The translations under genes and the position numbers were made by a program. This document shows, in pieces, positions 20,085 to 27,661 of a DNA stretch of 64,000 nucleotides. Under the pieces are notes generated by a model. That model searched no databases. It saw only the letters and a program-made list of their open reading frames with translations, and was not told where the DNA came from. The stretch is from Gammaproteobacteria bacterium HGW-Gammaproteobacteria-15 (GTDB lineage Bacteria > Pseudomonadota > Gammaproteobacteria > Enterobacterales > Alteromonadaceae): the NCBI GenBank assembly GCA_002840125.1, contig PGZF01000001.1:62001-126000 (forward strand), given 5' to 3'. Each line of letters opens with the position of its first letter. Position 1 is the first letter of the stretch.

Positions 20085-20100
20085 TTTACCTTAACGTAAA
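20085..20100. promoter_or_regulatory. 16-bp near-palindrome, LiuR-like operator 2
   Basis: TTTACCTTAACGTAAA is an inverted repeat with a single mismatched pair. It has the same TTAA centre and ACGT arms as the palindrome 53 bases upstream (centre to centre about 52) and lies 48 bases before the etfB ATG. Confidence 0.55.
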
Positions 20101-20147
20101 CCTGTGGCAAAGCTGCTTGCCTGTTACAGGAAAAGAATGAGGAATTT

Positions 20148-20897
20148 ATGAAAATACTGGTGCCGGTGAAACGGGTAATAGACTACAACGTAAAAGTGCG
20201 GGTAACGGCGGACCAATCAGGTGTTGATCTGGCTAACGTTAAAATGGCATTAAACCCGTTTTGTGAAATCGCAGTAGAAGAAGCTGTACGGTTAAAAGAA
20301 GCCGGTAGCGCGACAGAAATTGTGGTTGTGTCCATTGGCACCACAGCGGTACAAGAGCAACTGCGCACTGCGTTGGCATTAGGCGCAGATCGTGCACTGC
20401 ACATAGAAACGGATCAAAACCTGGATTCATTACAGGTGGCAAAATTGCTGGCCAAAGTGGTAGCAGATGAGCAGCCTGGCCTGGTTATTTTAGGCAAGCA
20501 GGCGATTGACTCTGACAACAACCAAACCGGCCAGATGCTGGCAGCGTTAACCGGTATGGGGCAGGGTACTTTTGCTTCCAAGGTACAACTGGCTGATGGC
20601 AAAGTGCAGGTTACCCGTGAAATAGACGGTGGCTTACAAACGGTAGAACTGTCACTGCCAGCGGTAGTGTCAACCGACTTACGCTTAAACGAGCCGCGCT
20701 ATGCGTCACTGCCCAATATTATGAAGGCAAAGAAAAAGCCGCTGGATGTTAAAGCTGCCGACAGCTTTGGTGTCAGTTTAAGCTCTAATGTTACTGTGCT
20801 AAAAGTGGTGCCTCCGGCAACCCGTCAGGGTGGTGTTAAGGTGGAATCAGTGGCAGAGCTGGTAGATAAGTTAAAGCATGAAGCGAAGGTGATCTGA
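20148..20897 (+). CDS. etfB: Electron transfer flavoprotein beta subunit
   Basis: Small subunit of the soluble ETF heterodimer, binding AMP and docking to acyl-CoA dehydrogenases. The 249 residues begin with [19 protein letters not shown] and contain the ETF-beta signature region [20 protein letters not shown] and the AMP loop [17 protein letters not shown]. The stop overlaps the etfA start (TGATG). Expression is probably set by the palindromes upstream together with the divergent ETF-QO gene. Confidence 0.97.
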   Translation: MKILVPVKRVIDYNVKVRVTADQSGVDLANVKMALNPFCEIAVEEAVRLKEAGSATEIVVVSIGTTAVQEQLRTALALGADRALHIETDQNLDSLQVAKLLAKVVADEQPGLVILGKQAIDSDNNQTGQMLAALTGMGQGTFASKVQLADGKVQVTREIDGGLQTVELSLPAVVSTDLRLNEPRYASLPNIMKAKKKPLDVKAADSFGVSLSSNVTVLKVVPPATRQGGVKVESVAELVDKLKHEAKVI

Positions 20898-21823
20898 TGG
20901 CTATTTTAATTATTGCAGAGCATAACAACCAAAGCCTGAAGAGCGAAACACTTAAAGTGGTACAGGCTGCCACCGCTATTGGTGGTGATATTACCGTGCT
21001 GGTAGCCGGCTTTAACAGTGCGGCAGCGGCAACTGAGGCGGCGGCGATAGCGGGCGTAACAAAGGTGCTGCATGCTGACAACGCCGCCTACGAGCATCAG
21101 CTGGCAGAAAATATTGCTGCTTTGGTAACCGAGCTGGGTAAAGACTACAGCCATATTCTGGCAGCTGCGACCACCACCGGCAAAAACTTCCTGCCACGGG
21201 TAGCGGCCATGCTGGATGTAGCGCAAATTTCAGATGTCATCGCCATTGAAAGCGCTGATACCTTTGTCAGGCCAATTTATGCCGGCAATGCTATTGCAAC
21301 AGTAAAATCTGCTGATGCCATTAAAGTACTTACCGTGCGCCCGGCAGCATTTGGCGAAGCGCAAACCGGCAACAATGCCCCGGTTGAAACGTTAACAGCT
21401 GTGCATGATGCCGGTATATCAAGTTTTGTGGCGCAAGAGCTGACAAAATCTGAGCGGCCTGAATTAACCGCAGCCCGGGTGGTGATCTCCGGTGGCCGTG
21501 GTATGCAAAATGGTGAGAACTTTGCGCTGTTAAATGGCATTGCTGATAAGTTAGGTGCCGCCATTGGCGCCTCGCGCGCAGCGGTAGATGCCGGCTTTGT
21601 ACCAAACGATATGCAGGTTGGCCAAACCGGTAAAATTGTAGCACCAGAGCTGTATATAGCAGTGGGTATCTCCGGTGCTATTCAACATCTTGCCGGTATG
21701 AAAGACTCTAAAGTGATTGTAGCCATTAATAAAGACGCCGAAGCGCCGATTTTCCAGATCGCCGATTACGGTCTGGTAGCCGACTTATTCACCGTGCTGC
21801 CAGAGCTCGAACAGCAACTCTGA
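20897..21823 (+). CDS. etfA: Electron transfer flavoprotein alpha subunit
   Basis: FAD-binding subunit of ETF. The 308-residue product has an N-terminal nucleotide-binding-like domain and the C-terminal FAD domain with [20 protein letters not shown] and the signature [20 protein letters not shown] followed by [20 protein letters not shown]. It overlaps etfB by one base and is closed by a hairpin terminator. Confidence 0.97.
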   Translation: MAILIIAEHNNQSLKSETLKVVQAATAIGGDITVLVAGFNSAAAATEAAAIAGVTKVLHADNAAYEHQLAENIAALVTELGKDYSHILAAATTTGKNFLPRVAAMLDVAQISDVIAIESADTFVRPIYAGNAIATVKSADAIKVLTVRPAAFGEAQTGNNAPVETLTAVHDAGISSFVAQELTKSERPELTAARVVISGGRGMQNGENFALLNGIADKLGAAIGASRAAVDAGFVPNDMQVGQTGKIVAPELYIAVGISGAIQHLAGMKDSKVIVAINKDAEAPIFQIADYGLVADLFTVLPELEQQL

Positions 21824-21842
21824 AGCTAGCAAGTGTGCGATA

Positions 21843-21866
21843 AAGCCAGCATCTTGCTGGCTTTTT
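21843..21866 (+). terminator. Terminator of etfBA
   Basis: AAGCCAGC / GCTGGCTT with a 5-base loop and a T run, 19 bases after the etfA stop. Confidence 0.85.
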
Positions 21867-21938
21867 GCGTTTTAGCCCTTGTTGATTACAACTAAACCCC
21901 CTTAAGATAATTACCTGTATATTGTGAAGGACGCCATT

Positions 21939-22436
21939 ATGCCCGCTGTGATCCGCCATGCTGAACCCGCTGACATTGACGCTATTAAAGCTATTTATGA
22001 TCAACCTACTGTGTATGCCAATACGCTGCAGCTGCCTTATCAGCCAGTGGCAAACTGGCAAAGGTTGTACACCGCTGGCGCCGGTTTTTATAACCTGGTA
22101 GCCGAGGTAGAAGGTAAAGTAATAGGCCAGCTCGGGTTACAGGTATGCCAAAACCCACGCCGCCGGCATGTGGCCGAGCTTGGCATGGGCGTGTCGGAAG
22201 AGTATCAGGGGCAGGGCATTGGCTCGGCCTTATTGCGCTCGGCATTAGAAATGGCCGACAACTGGCTGAATATCCGCCGTATGGAGCTTACTGTTTACAC
22301 CAGCAACGAAGCAGCAATAGCGTTATACGAACGCTTTGGTTTTGAAGTAGAAGCAGAGCTAACCGATTTTGCCTTTCAATACGGCAATTATGTCAATGCG
22401 TTATGTATGGCGCGTATCAATACCGGTTCTGTTTGA
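21939..22436 (+). CDS. GNAT N-acetyltransferase, YhhY/AaaT-like
   Basis: Acetyl-CoA-dependent N-acetyltransferase. The 165-residue product has the GNAT A motif with the pyrophosphate loop EEYQGQGIGSALL (Q-x2-G-x-G/A) and motif B with ALYERFGFEVE. The N-terminus IRHAEPADIDAIKAIYDQP and the PRRRHVAELG stretch resemble E. coli YhhY, reported to acetylate several amino acids. ATG 21939 is chosen because GAAGGA lies just upstream; an in-frame GTG at 21924 is less likely. The gene ends at a strong terminator that marks the left edge of the accessory island. Confidence 0.88.
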   Translation: MPAVIRHAEPADIDAIKAIYDQPTVYANTLQLPYQPVANWQRLYTAGAGFYNLVAEVEGKVIGQLGLQVCQNPRRRHVAELGMGVSEEYQGQGIGSALLRSALEMADNWLNIRRMELTVYTSNEAAIALYERFGFEVEAELTDFAFQYGNYVNALCMARINTGSV

Positions 22437-22492
22437 ATATAAAAAAGCGGAATTAAACCACCTTTAAACAGACTTAAACCAAACAAACAAAC

Positions 22493-22526
22493 AGCCGGGC
22501 GCTAACCACAGCGCCCGGCTTTTTAT
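22493..22526 (+). terminator. Strong terminator after the acetyltransferase gene
   Basis: AGCCGGGCGCT / AGCGCCCGGCT forms an 11-bp GC-rich stem with a 6-base loop and a TTTTTATT tail. Confidence 0.92.
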
Positions 22527-22848
22527 TGTCTGCGATACCGTTCGTCATTGAGTACAACTGCTCAGTTATCTTTCAAACAGCTGATATATTTTATTTACAC
22601 GGCACATATATATGTTGCACATGCAAAATACTTTAGCTAAGTTAACTGCTTATGGCAGCGGAGCGGAGAAATATCACGCACGCCAGTAAAAATATAGTAC
22701 AAGCTTGTTGTTCCAAAACGTGAAAATCGAGATTGAAAATTTGTGTTTATTTTCCAATAAATTATCAATTTCCGTTTCCGCTGTTGAAATTGAGAAAACG
22801 AGCGTACCCAAGAATAAAGCGTTATCTTTTTTGACACAGGAGTTTATT
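22527..22848. other. AT-rich non-coding left border of the accessory island
   Basis: No convincing gene. The stretch contains short palindromes (CATATATATG near 22605 and TTGCACATGCAA near 22614) and an open frame that leads into the next gene without a good start. A GTTAACT at about 22638 could be a worn recombination site, but I cannot show an attC fold here. It probably holds the promoter of the following membrane-protein gene. Confidence 0.4.
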
Positions 22849-23397
22849 TTGCCAAATTTATTTGAAATTATTGATTTTACGGATCCATTTGTTTGGTCAT
22901 ACCATATTCTTGGACTAGCATTAGCTCCAGCGATTTGTGGTGCGTTATTCGGAAAATCTAAAGATAACGATATGCAGAAAACTTGGGCTTATAGGGGCGC
23001 AGGATTTGAAATATCATTCGTTTTACTTCCATTTTTTATTTACTTTTTGATAAATATTTTTAGTGGAAAAATAAACTCGCTACTTATAAGCCCAGAGCTG
23101 CCGATGGCAGGTTTGTTGCTTAGCAGCATATCCTTACTGTGGATAATGAAAGGTGCAAGAGCAACCAGAGATTTATTTCCTATTGAAAGCCTACAGATTA
23201 TGCAGCTTGTTGCTATTGTATTTTTTGTAGTTAATTCTTTGGTGGTTTTCTATTTAACTACATCTTCCGGGGTGGCTGATTGGTTCAGTATTATTAATTC
23301 GATACTTATTGTCCTGTGTGTATATGGTTCATTTGGTATCGTCGCAGTAATGAATTATGCATCGCAATATCCGGAGAAACTTGCACGAAAAAGCTAA
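22849..23397 (+). CDS. Hypothetical five-helix membrane protein (cassette gene)
   Basis: No family recognised. From the TTG at 22849, which has CAGGAG about 7 bases upstream, the product is 182 residues with about five hydrophobic helices (near 14-32, 55-78, 88-104, 122-147 and 150-175). The frame is open 48 codons further upstream, but without an ATG or ribosome-binding site. Base composition is AT-rich compared with the flanking core genes. Its stop codon lies inside an attC-like site, the normal position for an integron cassette gene. Function unknown. Confidence 0.65.
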   Translation: MPNLFEIIDFTDPFVWSYHILGLALAPAICGALFGKSKDNDMQKTWAYRGAGFEISFVLLPFFIYFLINIFSGKINSLLISPELPMAGLLLSSISLLWIMKGARATRDLFPIESLQIMQLVAIVFFVVNSLVVFYLTTSSGVADWFSIINSILIVLCVYGSFGIVAVMNYASQYPEKLARKS

Positions 23398-23458
23398 CAA
23401 GCACCAGCTCAAACACGCTCTCACAACAAGTTGCTTGCGTGTGTGGTGTGCGTTATAT
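23392..23458 (+). other. attC-like recombination site A
   Basis: The site starts with AGCTAACAAGCACCA, overlapping the stop codon of the preceding gene, and ends with GTGTGCGTTATAT. The arms can pair (ACACGC with GCGTGT; the CACC region with GGTG; CTAAC with GTTAT) around a loop containing CAACAAGTTGCT. GTTATAT would be the R' crossover box. Both ends and the 12-base loop motif recur at 25168-25249. The pairing is imperfect, as in genuine attC sites. Confidence 0.6.
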
Positions 23459-23486
23459 CCAATCAATAATCTAAAAAGGAAAATTT

Positions 23487-24173
23487 ATGGCAGACTCCCA
23501 CCCTTACATATCCGGTCCCGGAAACATTGCACAAATGATTCTTCAGCTGCGCAATTCATTTCCGCCGAGTGTCACTTCAGATACTGTAAAAAGACTTGGA
23601 CTGGCGTCAAATAACGAAAGTTATGTTATTAATGCGCTTCAGTTTGTTGGAGTGATTGACTCAGATGGAAAGAGGACTAAGGAGGCTGCAGATGTATTTT
23701 CTCATCATAAGGACGAAGAATTTTCTTCATCCTTCAAAGAGTTGGTTTCAAAGGCCTACTCAGATCTGTTTGACCTTCATGGTGAAAAAGCTTGGACTCT
23801 GGATGAAGATTCTTTAATTACGTTTTTTAGGCGTGCCGACCAAACTAGCGTAACTATCGGGAAGAGACAGGCTGGTACTTTTAAAATATTTTCGGCATTG
23901 TCTGGGTACGGCGAACTTCCGACCCCACGAGGGGCGAAACCAAAAGTTAATAGTGATGCGGCAAAAAAAATAACTAAGCGAGATCCTCCTAAAAAGCAAG
24001 AACCTGCCAAATCAGATAATCCATTATTTTTAAGTGAGCGGTCAAGCAACAAAGGGACGAATAGAGACTTCGGTCTCAGTGTCCGAATTGAAATAAACTT
24101 GCCTGCAGATGGATCCAAGGAAACTTACGACAATATTTTCAAGAGTATTAGAGAGAATCTCTTGAATGACTGA
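23487..24173 (+). CDS. DUF5343 family protein, candidate defence component
   Basis: 228 residues. The N-terminal part (about 1-145), beginning HPYISGPGNIAQMI with a winged-helix-like LASNNESYVINALQFVGVI, matches DUF5343 as I recall it. It is followed by a Lys/Pro/Asp-rich linker (about 150-180) and a conserved C-terminal tail VRIEINLPADGSKETYDNI. The biochemical function is not known. AAGGAAAA lies 6 bases before the ATG. The gene overlaps the next (TIGR02391/Ymh) by 8 bases, so the two products are probably made together and may interact. AT-rich, and located between two attC-like sites. Confidence 0.8.
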   Translation: MADSHPYISGPGNIAQMILQLRNSFPPSVTSDTVKRLGLASNNESYVINALQFVGVIDSDGKRTKEAADVFSHHKDEEFSSSFKELVSKAYSDLFDLHGEKAWTLDEDSLITFFRRADQTSVTIGKRQAGTFKIFSALSGYGELPTPRGAKPKVNSDAAKKITKRDPPKKQEPAKSDNPLFLSERSSNKGTNRDFGLSVRIEINLPADGSKETYDNIFKSIRENLLND

Positions 24174-24648
24174 TGTGCTTAAACGGTTTGAGTCAATTGC
24201 TAGAAGAGCTTTTGAGTATACGTCTGCGTCACTTCAAGAAGAAGCAACAGGAGTGCATCCTTTTGACGAAAGAAACATGCACCCTGATATTGCATCACTC
24301 ACTCAAAAGCTTTTTGATGACGCGCATTATGCTCAGGCAACATTCGAAGCATACAAATATGTGGATAAGAAAGTTGCTAAATTGGCAGGAGTATCAGATA
24401 CAGGTGTAAAGCTTATGATGAGGGCGTTTAACGAAAAATTCCCTTTAGTAAAACTCAATGCTCTGAGCTCTATAAGCGAAACAGATGAACAAGAGGGCTA
24501 TAAATTTCTTTTCTCTGGTAGCGTAATGGCAATTCGAAATCCTCGGGGCCATGAACCCAATATGAAAGAAACTCCTACAGAGTGCCTAGATCACTTGAGT
24601 CTGGCTTCTATGCTATTAAGAAGAATTGAAAAGTCGCCATGGGTATAA
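24166..24648 (+). CDS. TIGR02391/Ymh family protein with HEPN-like R-N-x3-H motif
   Basis: 160 residues matching the TIGR02391 (Hypoth_Ymh) family: HPDIASLTQKLFDDAHYAQA, then a helical middle and a conserved end SVMAIRNPRGHEPN. R124-N-P-R-G-H129 has the form of the HEPN ribonuclease active site (R-[N]-x3/4-H), so an RNA-cleaving toxin or abortive-infection role is plausible; this is inference. Translation begins inside the DUF5343 gene (8-base overlap), implying coupling. Its stop codon runs into TATAACAAATGC, which looks like the left end of an attC site. Confidence 0.8.
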   Translation: MTDVLKRFESIARRAFEYTSASLQEEATGVHPFDERNMHPDIASLTQKLFDDAHYAQATFEAYKYVDKKVAKLAGVSDTGVKLMMRAFNEKFPLVKLNALSSISETDEQEGYKFLFSGSVMAIRNPRGHEPNMKETPTECLDHLSLASMLLRRIEKSPWV

Positions 24649-24668
24649 CAAATGCGGTGTTGTCACTT
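24644..24668 (+). other. Possible truncated attC left end
   Basis: TATAACAAATGCGGTG overlaps the stop codon of the Ymh gene and resembles the 5' end of attC sites, but no matching GTTATA right end follows before the next ORF. It may mark a deletion that fused two cassettes, or be chance. Confidence 0.3.
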
Positions 24669-24685
24669 TAAATAAAAAGGGGCAG

Positions 24686-24868
24686 ATGAAAATTAAAAGG
24701 TTGAGAAATCAAGCTTATTTTTTTGACCCTAATAATAGGATGGTGTTAGCGGCTAGGTTGTTGTCCATCAGCAATATAGACGGCTCCATCTGTCATGATG
24801 GTTGCCCGGCGATTCAGCAGTATGAGACAAGGACTTTTTCCGAGGGGTTAAAATGCCTGAACAGATGA
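24686..24868 (+). CDS. Hypothetical small protein (60 aa)
   Basis: No family recognised. GGGG lies 4-5 bases before the ATG at 24686, and the 3' end overlaps the next ORF by 16 bases, which argues for a real, coupled gene. The product is basic at the N-terminus (MKIKRLRNQAYFFDP) and has two closely spaced cysteines (ICHDGC). The frame is open a further 20 codons upstream. It could be the first member of a small toxin-antitoxin-like set, but nothing in the sequence proves this. Confidence 0.5.
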   Translation: MKIKRLRNQAYFFDPNNRMVLAARLLSISNIDGSICHDGCPAIQQYETRTFSEGLKCLNR

Positions 24869-25035
24869 CACGATTGACCTTGCAGCAAATCAGAAAGCTA
24901 AAAAGCCTGTCTGATGCAAAGAAATTTAAAGAAACCACAGAAGAGGAAATTGATAGGCAAATTGCTGAAGACCCGGATCTTTACCAGCTTACGGATGAAG
25001 AACTAAAGCAATTTGAACTGGCCAGGAGAACATAA
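24853..25035 (+). CDS. Small acidic protein (60 aa), antitoxin-like
   Basis: Begins MPEQMTRLTLQQIRKLKS and ends with an acidic helical part (TEEEIDRQIAEDPDLYQL). The pattern T-L-x2-h-R/K-x-h followed later by TEEEID-x-x-I-x-x-DPD recalls small BrnA-like antitoxins, but no BrnT-type toxin is next to it. It overlaps the preceding ORF by 16 bases and the next by one base (TAATG). The N-terminal motif is repeated in the next ORF. Confidence 0.55.
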   Translation: MPEQMTRLTLQQIRKLKSLSDAKKFKETTEEEIDRQIAEDPDLYQLTDEELKQFELARRT

Positions 25036-25163
25036 TGAAAAAGGTTGCAGGAAGGACACGAGTGACGTTAGAAGAGTTGCGTAAGATGAAGGGAAAATCG
25101 AACTTCGCATTGCTGTATAAGCAGCAAAGAGAAGAAAAATCGAAACCCAAGTCTGATGACTGA
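25035..25163 (+). CDS. Small basic protein (42 aa) sharing a motif with its neighbour
   Basis: ATG at 25035 overlaps the previous stop by one base, and GGAG lies about 8 bases before it. The product contains TRVTLEELRKMK (residues 8-19), which aligns without gaps to TRLTLQQIRKLK of the preceding 60-residue protein, then a Lys-rich tail. This suggests the two arose by duplication of one small domain. Function unknown; an attC-like site follows the stop within 10 bases. Confidence 0.55.
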   Translation: MKKVAGRTRVTLEELRKMKGKSNFALLYKQQREEKSKPKSDD

Positions 25164-25167
25164 AAGG

Positions 25168-25249
25168 TCACAAACAAGCAGCATTCAAAACGTGCCCAAA
25201 GTGCGCTCGGCACGCAACAAGTTGCTCGTGTTTGTAGCGGACGTTATAG
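25168..25249 (+). other. attC-like recombination site B
   Basis: Left end ACAAACAAGCAGCATTCAAA, right end CGTGTTTGTAGCGG then ACGTTATAG, with CAACAAGTTGCT shortly before the right arm. The left AACAAGCASCA, the CAACAAGTTGCT block and the CGTTATA end all recur in site A (23392-23458) about 1.8 kb away. The arms CAAAACG and CGTGTTTG can pair. It starts five bases after the stop of the 42-residue ORF. Confidence 0.6.
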
Positions 25250-25277
25250 AAATATCATCGAATAAACAAGCGGGATT

Positions 25278-25574
25278 ATGCTTAAACTAAAATTTATTAC
25301 TGCCGCAATTTGCATTTTTTGCTTACTGGTTTTCGGTTTTTACGCAAACGAAGCACGAAAGGAAGTCTATTATCTTTGCGGCAATGTTAGTAAAGGAACG
25401 GCTTATTCAAGTGTGGTCCGGCAATTAAATACGGTTAATTTGTCGGAGTACAAAGTAGAAAACCTGCAGCAGGGTAAACGTGTTGTTCACAGCAGCGCAC
25501 TGCATTTTCACTTGCTTAGCTGCGATATAGAGTTTAACCCGCAAGAAAAGGTGGTGTCTGTTTTATATGGCTAA
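25278..25574 (+). CDS. Hypothetical membrane-anchored or exported protein (98 aa)
   Basis: No family recognised with confidence. A single hydrophobic N-terminal segment (residues 6-23, LKFITAAICIFCLLVFGF) looks like a signal anchor, followed by a small extracytoplasmic domain with two cysteines (YYLCGNVSKG and LLSCDIEF) that could form a disulfide. GGGA precedes the ATG at 25278, which lies 28 bases after attC-like site B. The last codons overlap the next ORF by 8 bases. Confidence 0.6.
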   Translation: MLKLKFITAAICIFCLLVFGFYANEARKEVYYLCGNVSKGTAYSSVVRQLNTVNLSEYKVENLQQGKRVVHSSALHFHLLSCDIEFNPQEKVVSVLYG

Positions 25575-25749
25575 ACATAACAACAGCAATCAGATACGAG
25601 TACTGCTACAGCGTCGGCTTGAGCTGCTTGAAAGGCTTTTAATGGGAGAGCAGGCTGTGTTTGAAGGAAGAACCTGCAGCCAAGCTGAGGCCAGAGAGAA
25701 AATGAGTAAATGGCTGGCCGCTACAGGCAATAAAAAAGGCGCTGTTTAA
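25567..25749 (+). CDS. Small helical protein (60 aa), unknown
   Basis: A predicted helical, charged product (LLQRRLELLERLLMGEQ, then SQAEAREKMSKWL). This layout is reminiscent of small Phd/ParD-type antitoxins, but I see no toxin gene beside it and do not assign a function. It overlaps the preceding ORF by 8 bases and its last codons run into the terminator shared with asnS. Confidence 0.5.
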   Translation: MAKHNNSNQIRVLLQRRLELLERLLMGEQAVFEGRTCSQAEAREKMSKWLAATGNKKGAV

Positions 25750-25759
25750 AGCGCCTTTT
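25734..25759. terminator. Bidirectional terminator between the island and asnS
   Basis: AAAAGGCGCT / AGCGCCTTTT with a 6-base loop; A and T runs on both sides let it work for both converging units. Confidence 0.85.
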
Positions 25760-25782
25760 CTGCATTTTGTGTTTGGGAGTTA

Positions 25783-27183
25783 TTAAAACTCAGCATTGCC
25801 CGGCGTACGCGGGAAGGCGATAACGTCGCGCACGTTACCTACACCGGTAACGTAAGACACTAAACGCTCAAAGCCCAAACCAAAACCGGCGTGTGGCACT
25901 GTGCCGTAGCGGCGCAGGTCGCGGTACCAGCTGTAGTCTTCTTTATCCAGACCCATTTCAGCCAAACGCTTATCAAACTCTTCGAGGCGCTCTTCACGCT
26001 GGCTGCCACCGATAATTTCACCGATACCGGGGGCCAATACATCCATTGCCGCTACGGTTTTGCCGTCGTCATTTAAGCGCATGTAAAAAGCTTTAATGTC
26101 TTTCGGGTAGTTTTGCATAATGATCGGTGCGCCGATGTGCTCTTCAGCCAGGTAGCGCTCGTGCTCAGATTGCAAATCGACACCCCATTCCACAGGGTAT
26201 TCGAACTTCTTACCGCAGGTTTTTAAAATCTCGATAGCGTCAGTGTAATCCATCCGCACAAACGACGAGTCAACTAACTGCTGTAACCGGGTTACGGCTG
26301 TCGGGTCGATACGCTCGGCAAAAAATGCCATATCATCGGCGCGCTCGGTCAGTACGGCTTTACATACGTACTTCAGCATATCTTCGGCCAGCTGGGCGAT
26401 GTCTTTAAGCTCAGCAAAGGCTACCTCTGGCTCAATCATCCAGAATTCCGCTAAATGGCGGCTGGTGTTGGAGTTTTCGGCACGGAAAGTCGGGCCGAAG
26501 GTGTAAATTTTTGACATGGCGCAGGCATAGGTTTCGCCGTTTAACTGGCCGGATACGGTTAAGAAGGTTTCTTTACCGAAGAAGTCTTTGCTGTAATCAA
26601 TGTTGCCTTTGTCGGTACGCGGCAGGTTTTCCAGGTCCAGCGTACTGATGCGGAACATCTCACCGGCGCCTTCAGCGTCTGAGCCGGTAATAATTGGCGT
26701 GCTGATCCAGTAATAACCCTGCTCATGGAAAAAGCGGTGTACCGCCTGGGCTAAACAATGCCGCACACGGGTAACGGCACCCATAATGTTGGTGCGGGCG
26801 CGCAAATGGGCATGTTCACGCAGGTATTCCATGCTGTGGCGCTTGGGTGCCATAGGGTAGGTGTCTGGGTTTTCTACCCAGCCTAATACCTCAACTGCAG
26901 CAGCTTGCAATTCAAATGCCTGGCCCTGGCCTTCAGAACGTGCCACAGTACCGGTTACGGCCACAGAGCATGACGTTGTCAGGCGTTTTACTTCAGCTTC
27001 ATAATTGGGTAAGTCTGAAGGGGCTACGGCCTGTACCGCATCAAAGCAGCTGCCATCATGAATAGCTAAAAAGGAAATACCTGCTTTTGAATCGCGGCGG
27101 GTGCGGATCCAGCCTTTAACGGTGATAGACTCACCAACGGCATAGCGACCAGCTAAAACATCTTTAATAACGGCGTGCGTCAT
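25783..27183 (-). CDS. asnS: Asparaginyl-tRNA synthetase
   Basis: Class IIb synthetase charging tRNA-Asn. The 466-residue product has an N-terminal OB-fold anticodon-binding domain ([20 protein letters not shown]), motif 2 with [21 protein letters not shown] and motif 3 [15 protein letters not shown], and ends [10 protein letters not shown] like E. coli AsnS. ATG 27183 is chosen over an in-frame extension of 25 codons because GGAG precedes it and the length then equals the family norm. Confidence 0.98.
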   Translation of the reverse strand: MTHAVIKDVLAGRYAVGESITVKGWIRTRRDSKAGISFLAIHDGSCFDAVQAVAPSDLPNYEAEVKRLTTSCSVAVTGTVARSEGQGQAFELQAAAVEVLGWVENPDTYPMAPKRHSMEYLREHAHLRARTNIMGAVTRVRHCLAQAVHRFFHEQGYYWISTPIITGSDAEGAGEMFRISTLDLENLPRTDKGNIDYSKDFFGKETFLTVSGQLNGETYACAMSKIYTFGPTFRAENSNTSRHLAEFWMIEPEVAFAELKDIAQLAEDMLKYVCKAVLTERADDMAFFAERIDPTAVTRLQQLVDSSFVRMDYTDAIEILKTCGKKFEYPVEWGVDLQSEHERYLAEEHIGAPIIMQNYPKDIKAFYMRLNDDGKTVAAMDVLAPGIGEIIGGSQREERLEEFDKRLAEMGLDKEDYSWYRDLRRYGTVPHAGFGLGFERLVSYVTGVGNVRDVIAFPRTPGNAEF

Positions 27184-27284
27184 GCAACAAACTCCAGAGG
27201 GTGTAAACTTAGCAAACTGCGTAAAGCCTGTAATGATACTGAGCCAAACGCACAACACAAGTAAAAGTTATCAGGACTTTAAAA

Positions 27285-27659
27285 TTGATCACAGAGCAGG
27301 AAAAGTCAGAAAAATATGAGCGCCGCCAGGGGCCGGATATACTGTGCCGGGCTTTTGGCTGGCTGGCAATAACCGGCTGGATATTGTTTATTGCCGGTAT
27401 GGTGCTGGCGCATTATGCCAGCCCGGAGCTGGATACCGGGCTGGTGCGTTATTGGGGTATAGAAATTCGTAGTGACTGGCATCCGCAGTTAACGGTTTAT
27501 CTGCAATACCTGCTGTGGGCCGTGGCACTGGTCAGTGGTTTGAGTTTATTACTTAACCGGCTGCGTTTGCGCCGCCGCGGCGATCATCTGCATTTTAATA
27601 TTGTTATATTGCTGCTTAGCAGCATTGGCTTACTGCTTTACCTGTATCGGCAGGTCTAA
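27285..27659 (+). CDS. Conserved-looking three-helix membrane protein (124 aa), unknown
   Basis: Starts with TTG at 27285 (AGGA 9 bases upstream; no in-frame ATG is available). Three hydrophobic helices lie at about 23-44, 70-88 and 103-122, separated by a short loop (ASPELDTGLVRYWGIEIRSD) and a basic loop (NRLRLRRRGDH). I do not recognise a family. Composition is like the surrounding core genes. It is divergent from asnS and alone. Confidence 0.65.
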   Translation: MITEQEKSEKYERRQGPDILCRAFGWLAITGWILFIAGMVLAHYASPELDTGLVRYWGIEIRSDWHPQLTVYLQYLLWAVALVSGLSLLLNRLRLRRRGDHLHFNIVILLLSSIGLLLYLYRQV

Positions 27660-27661
27660 GC

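Noticed and set aside
22620-22660. GTTAACT as a possible attC or attI right end at the island's left border
   Set aside because: No pairing left arm and none of the blocks shared by sites A and B; kept only as a remark in the border entry.
22527-25780. Integron integrase (intI) or transposase in the island
   Set aside because: No open frame of tyrosine-recombinase or transposase size or motif exists here; the island genes are all short and unrelated.
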